A stretch of 64,000 bases of DNA from Clostridiaceae bacterium AM27-36LB (GCA_003480725.1 QUJQ01000001.1:62001-126000), one strand, 5' to 3'; shown: positions 42,573 to 51,633, counted from the first letter of the stretch. The notes: generated by a model from the sequence alone, not told the origin. Numbers and translations are program-made.

Positions 42573-45380
42573 ATGAGGAGGAACTTGAAGAGATTGCTGG
42601 CACTGGCAATGGTGCTGGCGCTGATACTCTCGGGATTGTGTGACAGCAGGTTCCAGGTGCTGGCGCAGGAAAGTACAGAAGCTGAGACAGAAGTTTTGGA
42701 GGAACAGGATTCAGCCGAAGAAGAGCAGAAAGAGGACGAGGCATCGGAGATAGTGGAAGAGCCAGAGACTGCAGATGTGATGGAAGAGCCAGCTTCTGAA
42801 GGAACTGAAGAGACAGATGCGGCTACTCCGACAGAAAATGCACAGGCTTCTCTGTCCGAAGAGGAGAAGGCTGATGCGAAAAGTGATGAACAGGCAGATA
42901 TTCAGACCAGTTCTCCGATGCGGATCGTGCGGCCAGGCGATGCAGTTGTCCACACCTACACTTTTTATGATGAGGACGGGACGACAGAACTTAATCAGCA
43001 GATCCTGTCTGCTGGTGAGACGCTGAATGAGCCGGAAACACCGGAAAAAGAACATGCCAGATTTGTCGGATGGTATACGGACGTGACGGAGGGAGAATTG
43101 TTCGATGCATTTGGTGAAGAGGGAGAACTGACAGAGAGTATAGATACTGTTCTTTATGCAAGATACGAGACCGTATTCTATGTATATTACATGGATGAGA
43201 AACATGAGAAAGTGATCTTTACCCAGACTTACCATGCAGATGGCGAGAAGGTTGTGGTAACAGATGTTCCGTTTGTCACCAGTGACACAGAAGCTGCACT
43301 GATTGGCTGGTCCACAGACCCGAAGGAAGATCCGGATACTTTTACCGGAACAAAGGATCTGACCATCGAAGGCGATGACCTGTCGCTTTATCCGGTGGTG
43401 GCAAAGGCGCACTGGATCACATTTGAGGTAAATGGCGGAAGTGTGGTAGATCCCATGTTTGTGAGAACAGGAGAGACCACAGCAAAGCCGGAAGATCCAG
43501 TTCGTGCAGGGTATGCATTTGTCGGCTGGTATAAGGATGAAGCGTGCACGAAAGCATTTTCTTTTGGAGGAGAGTTGTCTGCCAATGTAACTCTCTATGC
43601 AAAATGGGATGCAGTTCGGGTCAACTACACGGTGTTGTACTGGCAGGAAAATGCAGACGATGAGGGATACTCTCTGAAAGAGTCAGAAGTCAGACGGGGA
43701 TTGACGGGAGCATTGACAGAAGCATCCGCATCAAAAAGCTATAAGGGTTTCAGTGCAAGTACGAGAAAACTGGTCGTTCAGCAGACGATTGCCGGGGATG
43801 GTTCTACGGTAGTGCATGTGTATTATGACCGAAATATCTACACAGTGAAATTCATGCGGAATGGAAGGGCAATTGAAGAACTGACCATCACAGCGAAATA
43901 TGGAACAAATATCAGCAACCAGTGGCCAAGCCGCAGAAAAGATCTTGACAATACGTATCCAAGTAACTGGAGGATATCAAGGAATGGAGACAAGTATCAG
44001 AGCGGTATTGCGACCATGCCGATACCCGGTGATGCAGCTAATCCCAATGTATTCTATTATGTGGATCAGAACGGAAAATATACCATAGAGACACGTTTTT
44101 ATCTGGAGGGGCTGGATGGTAACTATGTACTGGATCACACAGATTCCTTCCGGTCACGTAGAAGAGACTGGACAACTACCGATAATGACTATTATCCCAT
44201 CAAAGGATTTACAGTAAGAATGAGTGGTGATCCATCCAGTCCCCGGATCGGGTCTGGAGTGACAACATTTGACTGGAGAGAAAATATCTACGGCTGGAAT
44301 TTTTATTATTCCAGAAATTCCTATGCGATTCATTTCTATGATGGAGAAAATGAGCTGACCAGCAAAATCTTCAAGTACCAGGCAGACATCAGTGGAGCTG
44401 ATTTTATGCCGCAGCCGCCAACAGGCAGGGAAGATTATGTGTTCCAGGGATGGTATGACAATGAATCACTGGAAGGAACCGCCTATTCCTTTGAGGGAAA
44501 GACTATGCCGGCTGGAGATTTTCCATTGTATGCCAAATGGACAGAACCGGTCTATAAGGTCAATTTTGACCTGAATGGAGCGGATCTTGCAGCACAGGCT
44601 GACCCAGATGCTTATGATGATCAGCAGGTGAAAAAAGGAGAGACTGTTACAAGACCGGCAGATCCGGTGCGGGAAGGCTATACCTTTGCTGGATGGACCA
44701 GAGCAGATTCTCCCTTCCATTTTGAAACCGGGATCACAGCAGATACCACATTGAAAGCAAGATGGATCAGCAACAGCCGGTTTACACTGACCTATGATCC
44801 GGGAGAAGGTACCGGCACGCAAGTGACAGATTCCAAATTATATGCAGACGGAGCATCTGCATCGCTCCTGGATTGTCCGACTGGCTGGAAGGCACCGCAG
44901 GAACATTACGGTTTCCTTTGCTGGAACACCGAAGCTGATGGAAGCGGAACCTTCTATTATCCATCTGATCAGTTTGTAATGCCTGCTGATGATGTGACAC
45001 TGTACGCACAGTGGGCATTGATCCGGGAGACTTCATTAACTTATGTTTACAATTATGAAGGCGCGCCAGATCCGACCACGGTTCCGCTCAAGACACCAAA
45101 CGCCCTGTATGCGATTGAGGAAAATAACCCGGAGAGGACAGGATACCGGTTCCTCGGCTGGACGATCGATCAGGCAGGAAATGGAACGCTCTATCAGAAA
45201 GGTGACAAGATCCGGGTCGATACGTTGGATGAGGAGACGAACAAGCTCTATGCTCAGTGGGAAATCGAGATCAAGCCGCCTACCGGCCTTGCGACGGAGA
45301 CGATACCATTTGTATGGATGCTGGTGCTGGCAGGAATGACAGTTGTTCTGGAATTGACAGAGAGGAAAAAAGACAGATAA
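42573..45380 (+). CDS. Large surface protein with InlB B-repeats and sortase signal (pilus tip or adhesin)
   Basis: The 935-residue secreted protein has a signal peptide (residues 1-32), an acidic Glu/Thr/Ala linker to about 115, and then five or more Listeria-Bacteroides (InlB B-type, Flg_new) repeats, each ending in a 'LYAKW'-like strand (for example GYAFVGWYKDE...NVTLYAKW; GYTFAGWTRAD...TTLKARW; GFLCWNTEADGSGTFYYPSDQF...LYAQW). A MucBP-like insert lies near residues 350-430. The C-terminus is PPTGLATETIPFVWMLVLA plus a basic tail, a sortase-anchoring signal with PPTG in place of LPXTG. Likely the adhesive subunit of the fibre. Confidence 0.85.
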   Translation: MRRNLKRLLALAMVLALILSGLCDSRFQVLAQESTEAETEVLEEQDSAEEEQKEDEASEIVEEPETADVMEEPASEGTEETDAATPTENAQASLSEEEKADAKSDEQADIQTSSPMRIVRPGDAVVHTYTFYDEDGTTELNQQILSAGETLNEPETPEKEHARFVGWYTDVTEGELFDAFGEEGELTESIDTVLYARYETVFYVYYMDEKHEKVIFTQTYHADGEKVVVTDVPFVTSDTEAALIGWSTDPKEDPDTFTGTKDLTIEGDDLSLYPVVAKAHWITFEVNGGSVVDPMFVRTGETTAKPEDPVRAGYAFVGWYKDEACTKAFSFGGELSANVTLYAKWDAVRVNYTVLYWQENADDEGYSLKESEVRRGLTGALTEASASKSYKGFSASTRKLVVQQTIAGDGSTVVHVYYDRNIYTVKFMRNGRAIEELTITAKYGTNISNQWPSRRKDLDNTYPSNWRISRNGDKYQSGIATMPIPGDAANPNVFYYVDQNGKYTIETRFYLEGLDGNYVLDHTDSFRSRRRDWTTTDNDYYPIKGFTVRMSGDPSSPRIGSGVTTFDWRENIYGWNFYYSRNSYAIHFYDGENELTSKIFKYQADISGADFMPQPPTGREDYVFQGWYDNESLEGTAYSFEGKTMPAGDFPLYAKWTEPVYKVNFDLNGADLAAQADPDAYDDQQVKKGETVTRPADPVREGYTFAGWTRADSPFHFETGITADTTLKARWISNSRFTLTYDPGEGTGTQVTDSKLYADGASASLLDCPTGWKAPQEHYGFLCWNTEADGSGTFYYPSDQFVMPADDVTLYAQWALIRETSLTYVYNYEGAPDPTTVPLKTPNALYAIEENNPERTGYRFLGWTIDQAGNGTLYQKGDKIRVDTLDEETNKLYAQWEIEIKPPTGLATETIPFVWMLVLAGMTVVLELTERKKDR

Positions 45381-45403
45381 AGGGAGAGATAGAGGCATAG
45401 CAA

Positions 45404-45910
45404 GTGGAGGAAAGAAAAAGGCTGATTGCAGAAATACGTGCATTTCTTGTAAAAGCGGCGATCATGGCTGTGACCCTGTGGGTGATCTTTGGTGTTGTAT
45501 TCGGAGTTGTGCCCATGAAGGATCAGTCCATGATGCCGAAGCTGGCAGCCGGAGATCTCTTGTTGTATTACCGTCTGGATCATACGCCTGGAGACAGAGA
45601 AGTAGTGGTGTTTGAAAAAGAAGGCAAGACCTGTGTAGGAAGAGTGGTTGCCAGAGGTGGGGATACGGTAGAGATCCGGGAAGATGCATTGCTTCAGATC
45701 AATGGAAACGCCATTGTGGAAAATGAGATCTATTATTCGACAGAACCATATGAGGAGGGGATCAAGTATCCTGTCACACTTACTGATGAGGAAGTGTTTA
45801 TCCTGTGTGATTATCGGCAAGGCGCAAAAGACAGCCGGTATTTCGGACCGGTAACGAAGAAGGAATTAAAGGGAACGGTGATCACGGCAATTCGAAGATC
45901 AGGGATCTAG
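45404..45910 (+). CDS. Signal peptidase I homologue with substituted catalytic lysine (SipA-like)
   Basis: The 168-residue membrane-anchored protein starts at GTG (AGAGG 8 bases before). It has the SPase I motifs: serine loop DQSMMPKL (Ser42) and box D-like CVGRVVARGGDTVEI. The general-base Lys normally in YVKR is Gly79 here. In streptococcal pilus loci a SipA-like pseudo-peptidase with Gly at this site assists pilin polymerisation as a chaperone rather than an enzyme; here Ser is kept, so it may be inactive or use Arg80. It sits 23 bases behind the adhesin gene and before the pilin gene. Confidence 0.75.
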   Translation: MEERKRLIAEIRAFLVKAAIMAVTLWVIFGVVFGVVPMKDQSMMPKLAAGDLLLYYRLDHTPGDREVVVFEKEGKTCVGRVVARGGDTVEIREDALLQINGNAIVENEIYYSTEPYEEGIKYPVTLTDEEVFILCDYRQGAKDSRYFGPVTKKELKGTVITAIRRSGI

Positions 45911-45961
45911 GGAGAATTGAGTGCACCGGCATCAGTAACAGGAAAGAGAGGATCATTGAGA

Positions 45962-46999
45962 ATGAAAAGAGGAAATGTTTCCAGAAAAGTGGCAGCTTCT
46001 GTGATGACGGGAGCAATAATGGTATCCATGGCAGGTATGAGTGTATGTGCAGCGCCGATCGTTGGTGATGGCGATCATGCTATAGAAGCAGTGCCTGTTC
46101 AGAAGACAGTGACTACGGATGGACATACTTACGCACCGGATACATCCTTTAGCTTCCGAGTGGCAAATGGCGGAGAAGGAACCTTTGAGGGCAATGTGGT
46201 CAGCGCCGGTGTGACAGGCGGACTGGCAGCAGATGAGAATGCCGTATTTACACCGTCGGGAACAACTCCTTTGGCTTCTTATACAGCGCATGGAAGTCTG
46301 GCAGTTGATGGCAGTGTATTTACCTCTCCGGGAGTATACCATTATCTGGTAACAGAGGCATCTGGTGATTATGAAGGGATGGACTATGATAACAGCACCT
46401 ATGATGTATATCTATATGTGTACAATTCCAATAACGGACTCTATGTGGGAAATGCAGTCTCAGTGAAAAATGGAGACAAAGCTGATCTTGCATTTACCAA
46501 CGATTATGGAGCCAGAGAGGATAATGACAGTACCCATGATATCACTGTGATCAAAGAGGTTACCGGAACTATGGGAAATAAAGCAAGCCAGGAATTTCAG
46601 TTTGCAGTGTCTGTGGATGGCGGAGAAGGTGAATGGTATCAGGTGCTGGTAAAAGAGACAGCTGATGCAGCCGCAGTTGAATATCATGTAGTGAGCGGTG
46701 CACAGGCAACCAGCTATTCCATCAAACATGGCGGTTCCATTCAGGTTCTGGGGCTCAGTGAGTCTGACCAGTACAGTATCATTGAGGACGATTACAGCAG
46801 TCTTGGATATACAACAACCAATAAGAGCAATATTGGAACACTGACTGCAGACGGAACAACGATTACAGTAACCAACCATAAAGATGCAGCTTCTCCGACG
46901 GGTTTGGTAACTACTGTTGTACCATATGCGCTGATGCTTGGCATGGCTGGTTCTCTTGGCGCATTATTCCTCCGCAAAAAACAGCGTCCGGAAGAATAA
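45962..46999 (+). CDS. Pilin with two FctA/Spy0128-like domains and sortase signal
   Basis: The 345-residue protein has a signal peptide (to about residue 30, SVCAAP), then two Spy0128/FctA-type immunoglobulin-like domains. Possible isopeptide partners are VPVQKTVTTDG with FTNDYG, and ITVIKEVTGTMG with VTNHKD. YHYLVTEASGDYEGMDYDNSTYDVYLYV is a strong family segment. It ends SPTGLVTTVVPYALMLGMAGSLGALFLRKKQRPEE, a sorting signal with SPTG. An in-frame TTG at 45917 is possible, but ATG 45962 gives the proper signal peptide. It is the probable shaft subunit. Confidence 0.85.
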   Translation: MKRGNVSRKVAASVMTGAIMVSMAGMSVCAAPIVGDGDHAIEAVPVQKTVTTDGHTYAPDTSFSFRVANGGEGTFEGNVVSAGVTGGLAADENAVFTPSGTTPLASYTAHGSLAVDGSVFTSPGVYHYLVTEASGDYEGMDYDNSTYDVYLYVYNSNNGLYVGNAVSVKNGDKADLAFTNDYGAREDNDSTHDITVIKEVTGTMGNKASQEFQFAVSVDGGEGEWYQVLVKETADAAAVEYHVVSGAQATSYSIKHGGSIQVLGLSESDQYSIIEDDYSSLGYTTTNKSNIGTLTADGTTITVTNHKDAASPTGLVTTVVPYALMLGMAGSLGALFLRKKQRPEE

Positions 47000-47002
47000 C
47001 TA

Positions 47003-47743
47003 TTGCAGATCACACTCAGACTGGTAAGGCTGGGAGACAGATTGTTAAGTATTCTGGCAGGTTTTCTGATTCTGGTCATGTTTCTCTATGGCGGTTATTC
47101 CCTGTGGGATACCGCCAGAATCTATGGAAATGCGGCTGTGGGAGAAGAGCTTCTGAAATATAAACCCACTTCGGAGACGGAGGGGGAACATCTTTCGCTG
47201 CAGGAACTGGCTTTAATCAATCCAGATACCAGGGGATGGCTGACGATCCCGGATACGCATGTTGATTATCCGGTGCTCCAGGGGAATGATGATATGGAAT
47301 ACATCAATAAAGATGTGTTTGGTGAGTTCTCTCTGTCGGGATCCTTATTCCTGTCCTGTCGTAACAGTTCTGATTTTTCCGATGGATACAGCCTGATTTA
47401 TGGACACCATATGGATCATGGAGGAATGTTCGGAGATGTGGTGGAATATACGGATATATCGTATTTTGAAAAACATATGGAAGGCTGGCTGTATCTTGCG
47501 GATGCAACCTATCAGATCCAGATGTTTGCCTGTGTGGAGACCGATGCATATGACAACATGATCTATGGATGCGGAGCGGATACAGATCTGAATAAACTGC
47601 TTTCTTATATTAAAGAACATGCAGTTGTTTATAAGAATATGACAACAGATAGACCGGCGCAGGTGATCGGCCTGTCCACCTGTGCAGATGCAAGGACCAA
47701 TGGCCGTGTGATCGTGTTCGGACGGTTGGAGAAAATAAGTTGA
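47003..47743 (+). CDS. Class B sortase
   Basis: The 246-residue membrane protein has one N-terminal helix (about residues 15-35) and a sortase B-type domain: DTRGWLTIPDTHVDYPVLQGNDDMEYINKD, the catalytic His in YGHHM (His135), Cys227 in STCADARTNGRVIVFG and Arg235. It starts with TTG, four bases after the pilin stop. Given its position it should join subunits with the PPTG/SPTG/PRTG signals and perhaps attach the fibre to peptidoglycan. Confidence 0.92.
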   Translation: MQITLRLVRLGDRLLSILAGFLILVMFLYGGYSLWDTARIYGNAAVGEELLKYKPTSETEGEHLSLQELALINPDTRGWLTIPDTHVDYPVLQGNDDMEYINKDVFGEFSLSGSLFLSCRNSSDFSDGYSLIYGHHMDHGGMFGDVVEYTDISYFEKHMEGWLYLADATYQIQMFACVETDAYDNMIYGCGADTDLNKLLSYIKEHAVVYKNMTTDRPAQVIGLSTCADARTNGRVIVFGRLEKIS

Positions 47744-47762
47744 ACACAAGAAGGAGGTAGAT

Positions 47763-48446
47763 ATGATGAGGATGCAAATGATGCGGAAGCTTCGGTGCCT
47801 GGCATGGTTTCCTTGCCTGCTTGCATTCCTTTTGCTGCCGGGATCTGTACATGCGAAGGAATATGCATGTGATGTGACCATACCGGCAACGGTGCAGGTG
47901 AGCGGAGACAGGATTCCGTCAGGGGAAGTCTATGAAGTGGTTATGGAAGCCATCACCAAAGATGCACCTGTAGCGGAGAACATGACACAGAAGGTGCTGA
48001 ATAGTGGAACGGTTTCCTTTGGACAGATCCATTATACAGTACCAGGAGACCATCAGTATAAGATCTATCAGAAAAGCGGAAGCACTGACCGGTTCACCTA
48101 TGATAAGACGGTCTATACAGTAACTGTCCGGGTGCAGAATGATGCGGAAGGCGGACTTTTTGCAGAATTGTGGGCTGCAAAAGAAGGAACGGCCACCAAG
48201 ACCGATACGGTTCAGTTCCAGAATCATTATGATGCACCGAATGGTGGAGGCGGTGGCGGAAGCCATCATCATCATAGAACAGAAGAAACGGTGACATATA
48301 CAACGGTAATCCAGCAGCCACCGGTTGCAATTGGGGCACCGCGTACCGGAGATGCGCAGCAGCCTCTTCTGTGGGGTGCACTGATCCTGCTCTCTTTGAG
48401 TGGAAGCATGATAATTGTTGGAAAAATGAAAAAATGTAATTATTAA
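47763..48446 (+). CDS. Minor pilin/anchor subunit with FctA-like domain and His-rich linker
   Basis: The 227-residue secreted protein has a signal peptide (to about residue 30), one Spy0128/FctA-like domain (YTVPGDHQYKIYQKSG, FTYDKTVYTVTVRVQND, VQFQNHYD), a linker of six Gly, Ser and four His, and a C-terminal signal APRTGDAQQPLLWGALILLSL. It is small, and at the end of the operon, so it may be the base or anchor. The His cluster could bind Zn or Ni. Aaggaggta starts it; a terminator follows. Confidence 0.75.
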   Translation: MMRMQMMRKLRCLAWFPCLLAFLLLPGSVHAKEYACDVTIPATVQVSGDRIPSGEVYEVVMEAITKDAPVAENMTQKVLNSGTVSFGQIHYTVPGDHQYKIYQKSGSTDRFTYDKTVYTVTVRVQNDAEGGLFAELWAAKEGTATKTDTVQFQNHYDAPNGGGGGGSHHHHRTEETVTYTTVIQQPPVAIGAPRTGDAQQPLLWGALILLSLSGSMIIVGKMKKCNY

Positions 48447-48452
48447 ATAAGG

Positions 48453-48492
48453 ACAGCTTTTCATGTTATTAAAAAGCATGAGAAGCTGTTTT
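48453..48492 (+). terminator. Terminator of the pilus operon
   Basis: Stem ACAGCTTtTCATG / CATGAgAAGCTGT followed by TTTT. Confidence 0.88.
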
Positions 48493-48605
48493 ACAAAAAA
48501 GTATTGCTTGAATCTAAACATTCTGTTATGATAATAAAAACTCTTATTCAGACATTTTCTATGCGGACTCCCGCGAAAATACCCGAAAGATAAGCACTTT
48601 GATAA

Positions 48606-48635
48606 TTGAATAAAGGCTTTACGCTATGGTATAAT
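48606..48635 (+). promoter_or_regulatory. Promoter of the small gene at 48660
   Basis: TTGAAT (48606-48611), 18-base spacer, perfect TATAAT (48630-48635). Confidence 0.7.
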
Positions 48636-48659
48636 ACCATTCGAAAGGATGGTGATTGC

Positions 48660-48851
48660 ATGAGAGGTGAAGAATATATGCCGACTGATAAACAGTATAA
48701 TGGACAGTTGATCGAAGAATATCAAAGACTTGAGCGGGTATTGGAAAGTGCCAAAAAAGAAAATGCATCTGAGACAATCGCGTTGATTAAGAATGAAATG
48801 CGATACATTAAGTTAAAATTGCAACCCATTGAATTACCGGATGAATCATAA
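48660..48851 (+). CDS. Small charged helical protein, unknown
   Basis: The 63-residue product MRGEEYMPTDKQ... is rich in Glu, Lys and Leu with a heptad-like stretch (QLIEEYQRLERVLESAKKE...LIKNEMRYIKLKLQP), suggesting a short coiled coil. ATG 48660 is preceded by aaggatggtg; ATG 48678 is an alternative. Own promoter upstream and a strong hairpin downstream support a real gene. No family recognised. Confidence 0.5.
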   Translation: MRGEEYMPTDKQYNGQLIEEYQRLERVLESAKKENASETIALIKNEMRYIKLKLQPIELPDES

Positions 48852-48868
48852 AAATAATTAATAACCCT

Positions 48869-48912
48869 AAAGTGTAAAGTCTTTATTGAGTAATTAAGGA
48901 CTTTACACTTTA
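48869..48912. terminator. Perfect 13-bp hairpin, likely terminator
   Basis: AAAGTGTAAAGTC / GACTTTACACTTT with an AT loop, then TATATGTAAAAG. The U-run is poor, so it may also act as a leader element for the next gene. Confidence 0.65.
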
Positions 48913-48939
48913 TATGTAAAAGAGCAAGGAGACAATACA

Positions 48940-49410
48940 TTGACATTAGAAGAGATCAGACAGGAAGTCCAGAATGCAAGTCTGGTGCTTGTGGGGCTTG
49001 GTGAAGAACTGACAGGAGATATGGCGGCATTTTACCAGGAGCTAAAAGGACTGCTGGAACATAAGGACTATTTTATTGTGACACTGAAGGACAGAGAAGG
49101 ACTGGAAGCAGCAGGGCTTGCACCGGAGCAGATCACTGCGCCGCTTGTGGATCCAGAGGGACATGAAAGCTGGGAGAAATATCTTCACTGGCTGTCATTC
49201 ACCTTGAACCAGAAGCTCTGTGTACTGGAACTGGGCGTTGGATTCGCACATCCACAGCTTGTGCGTTTTCCCTTTGAGAAGACGGCTTATTTTAATAAAA
49301 AATCAAGATATATCAGAGTCAGCGGAAAATTTCCACAGCTTTCAGAGGAGATCGCTGACAGAGGAATATCTGTGAAGGATGATCCGGTAAAATTATTTAC
49401 CGCTAATTAG
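48940..49410 (+). CDS. SIR2-like small protein, unknown function
   Basis: The 156-residue protein starts with TTG after aaggagacaat. Its second half (LHWLSFTLNQKLCVLELGVGFAHPQLVRFPFEKTAYFNKKSRYIRV) resembles the C-terminal portion of SIR2-like/NAD-binding domains of Clostridia ('LELGVG...IRFPFE'), but the NAD-binding GxGxS start is not present, so it is a partial or derived member. It lies 21 bases before hisH and is probably co-transcribed. Confidence 0.55.
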   Translation: MTLEEIRQEVQNASLVLVGLGEELTGDMAAFYQELKGLLEHKDYFIVTLKDREGLEAAGLAPEQITAPLVDPEGHESWEKYLHWLSFTLNQKLCVLELGVGFAHPQLVRFPFEKTAYFNKKSRYIRVSGKFPQLSEEIADRGISVKDDPVKLFTAN

Positions 49411-49431
49411 ACACACAAGAGGAGGCAGCTT

Positions 49432-50037
49432 ATGATTGGAATTATCGACTACGATGCAGGCAATATCCGCAGTGTGGAAAAGGCCATGAAGTATTTAGGA
49501 CAGGATGTCTGCATCACAAGAGACAGAGATACCCTTCTTCGGGCAGACAAAGTGATCCTGCCGGGAGTGGGATCGTTTGGAGACGCTATGAACCATCTTC
49601 AGGAATACGGACTGGTAGATGTGATCCATGAGCTGACAGAACTTGAGAAACCATTTCTTGGAATCTGTCTGGGGCTGCAGCTTTTATTTGAACGAAGCGA
49701 GGAAAGTCCGGGGGTGGAAGGCCTGGGAATCCTCAAAGGCGAGATTCTGAAGATCCCGGAGACAGAAGGGCTGAAAATCCCGCATATGGGATGGAATTCC
49801 CTGACGTTTCAGAATCAGGGCAGATTATTCAAAGGTCTGGAAGAGCATCCGTATGTTTATTTTGTACACTCCTATTATCTGAAAGCTGAAGAGGAGAGCA
49901 TCGTAAAAGCAACGACGCAGTATGGAGTTACGATCCATGCGTCTGTGGAGAAGGGCAATGTATTTGCCTGCCAGTTCCATCCGGAGAAGAGTTCCCGGGC
50001 GGGACTTCAGATGCTGAAAAATTTTGCCGAACTGTAA
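49432..50037 (+). CDS. hisH: Imidazole glycerol phosphate synthase, glutaminase subunit
   Basis: HisH (201 residues) supplies ammonia to HisF. It has [27 protein letters not shown], the nucleophile in [24 protein letters not shown], and the catalytic His-Glu in [11 protein letters not shown]. hisF follows 14 bases later; the other his genes are outside the window. Confidence 0.97.
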   Translation: MIGIIDYDAGNIRSVEKAMKYLGQDVCITRDRDTLLRADKVILPGVGSFGDAMNHLQEYGLVDVIHELTELEKPFLGICLGLQLLFERSEESPGVEGLGILKGEILKIPETEGLKIPHMGWNSLTFQNQGRLFKGLEEHPYVYFVHSYYLKAEEESIVKATTQYGVTIHASVEKGNVFACQFHPEKSSRAGLQMLKNFAEL

Positions 50038-50051
50038 GGAGGAGTGCCCAG

Positions 50052-50813
50052 ATGTTTACAAAGAGAATCATTCCCTGTCTGGATGTCAATAACGGACGTG
50101 TGGTAAAGGGTGTTAATTTTGTTAATTTAAGAGATGCAGGAGACCCGGTGGCGGTAGCGGCAGCTTATGACAAGGCAGGCGCCGATGAAGTAGTATTTCT
50201 GGATATTACTGCTTCCTCTGATGCAAGAAATACCGTTGTGGATATGGTGCGCCGGGTGGCAGAGACAGTATTTATTCCGTTTACTGTAGGCGGTGGTATC
50301 CGCACAGTCGAGGACTTTAAAGTGCTGTTAAGAGAAGGTGCGGACAAGATCTCGGTCAACTCTGCAGCCATCATGCGGCCGGAACTGATCAGCGAGGCAG
50401 CAGATAAGTTTGGAAGCCAGTGTGTAGTTGTAGCTATTGATGCCAAACGTCGTGCAGACGGCAGTGGCTGGAATATTTACAAAAATGGCGGACGGGTTGA
50501 TATGGGGATAGATGCAGTGGAATGGGCCATGAAGGTCTGTGAGCTTGGAGCAGGAGAGATCCTTCTGACCAGTATGGACTGTGATGGAACCAAAGCAGGC
50601 TATGATATAGAACTGACCAGAACCATTGCAGAGAATGTGCCAGTTCCGGTCATTGCCTCCGGTGGGGCTGGAACACTGGAGCATTTTAGAGAAGCACTGA
50701 CTGATGGAAAAGCAGATGCAGCTCTGGCAGCATCCTTGTTCCATTATAAAGAACTGGAGATCCGTCAGGTGAAAGAATATCTCCGCGATAACGGAATCCC
50801 GGTACGTTTATAG
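50052..50813 (+). CDS. hisF: Imidazole glycerol phosphate synthase, cyclase subunit
   Basis: HisF (253 residues), a TIM barrel that makes IGP and AICAR from PRFAR. It has [19 protein letters not shown] (catalytic Asp), [37 protein letters not shown], and [18 protein letters not shown] (second catalytic Asp), and the IASGGAG phosphate site. It follows hisH in an operon. AICAR produced here feeds the purH/purO pair of this same window. Confidence 0.98.
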   Translation: MFTKRIIPCLDVNNGRVVKGVNFVNLRDAGDPVAVAAAYDKAGADEVVFLDITASSDARNTVVDMVRRVAETVFIPFTVGGGIRTVEDFKVLLREGADKISVNSAAIMRPELISEAADKFGSQCVVVAIDAKRRADGSGWNIYKNGGRVDMGIDAVEWAMKVCELGAGEILLTSMDCDGTKAGYDIELTRTIAENVPVPVIASGGAGTLEHFREALTDGKADAALAASLFHYKELEIRQVKEYLRDNGIPVRL

Positions 50814-50843
50814 AAAGAATCACAAGAGAAAAGAGGAACTGAC

Positions 50844-51518
50844 ATGGGAGCAATATCCAATGACTGGCTGGAGCCTTTAAGCCCGGAATTTAAAAAGCCC
50901 TATTATGCGAGATTATATAAGACAGTGAAGGAAGAGTACAGCACTCATGAGGTCTTCCCGCCTGCCAATGATATTTTCAATGCCTTTGATTTTACGCCGC
51001 TGTCCCAGGTGAAGGTGGTGATCTTAGGTCAGGATCCTTATCATAATAATGGTCAGGCTCATGGACTTTGCTTTTCTGTGAAGCCGGATGTGGAGATTCC
51101 GCCATCGCTTGTCAATATTTATAAGGAGCTGCACGATGACTGCGGCTGCTATATTCCCAATAACGGTTATCTGGAAAAATGGGCAAGAGAAGGAGTTATG
51201 CTTCTGAACACGGTATTGACTGTCCGTGCTCATCAGGCCAATTCCCACAGAGGTATCGGCTGGGAAGAATTTACCGATGCGGCTATCCGTGTGCTCAATG
51301 AGCAGGACAGACCTATGGTATTTATGCTCTGGGGAAGACCGGCACAGATGAAGAGATCCATGTTGAACAACCCGAAACATCTGATTCTGGAAGCGCCCCA
51401 TCCCAGTCCACTGTCTGCGTACCGCGGTTTCTTTGGATGCAAGCATTTCAGTAAGGCGAATGAATTCCTGAAAGAACATGGTATGGAGCCTATCGACTGG
51501 CAAATTGAGAATCAATAA
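50844..51518 (+). CDS. ung: Uracil-DNA glycosylase
   Basis: Ung family 1 (224 residues) excises uracil from DNA. Motifs are GQDPYHNNGQAHGLCFS (catalytic Asp in GQDPY), LNTVLTVRAHQANSH, and the DNA-intercalating HPSPLSA. Length is normal. It is 30 bases after hisF with aagagga, so possibly cotranscribed. Confidence 0.97.
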   Translation: MGAISNDWLEPLSPEFKKPYYARLYKTVKEEYSTHEVFPPANDIFNAFDFTPLSQVKVVILGQDPYHNNGQAHGLCFSVKPDVEIPPSLVNIYKELHDDCGCYIPNNGYLEKWAREGVMLLNTVLTVRAHQANSHRGIGWEEFTDAAIRVLNEQDRPMVFMLWGRPAQMKRSMLNNPKHLILEAPHPSPLSAYRGFFGCKHFSKANEFLKEHGMEPIDWQIENQ

Positions 51519-51539
51519 CAAAAAGGAATGGGTTTAGTA

Positions 51540-51633
51540 TTGATATTTTTTTAACGTTATGTTATTTTATTAACAATGAGTTGCCCGGTCACTCGGGCAA
51601 TTTTTTTAAAGCAATTTGTTAAAAAAATAACAA
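51540..51633 (+). promoter_or_regulatory. ldh promoter with two Rex-like operators
   Basis: TTGATA (51540-51545), 17 bases, TATTTT (51563-51568). Site 1 at 51559-51576 (ATGTTATTTTATTAACAA) overlaps the -10 and matches 12 of the 14 fixed bases of the clostridial Rex consensus TTGTTAANNNNTTAACAA. Site 2 at 51616-51633 (TTGTTAAAAAAATAACAA) matches 13 of 14. Rex leaves DNA when NADH/NAD+ is high, turning on NADH-consuming pathways, which fits ldh and the redox operon behind it. Confidence 0.7.
51581..51607 (+). terminator. Intrinsic terminator between ung and ldh, inside the ldh leader
   Basis: TTGCCCG-gtcact-CGGGCAA then T7. It lies between the two Rex-like sites and downstream of the ldh -10, so it either ends the hisH-hisF-ung transcript (with the true ldh promoter further on) or attenuates ldh. 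Confidence 0.85.
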
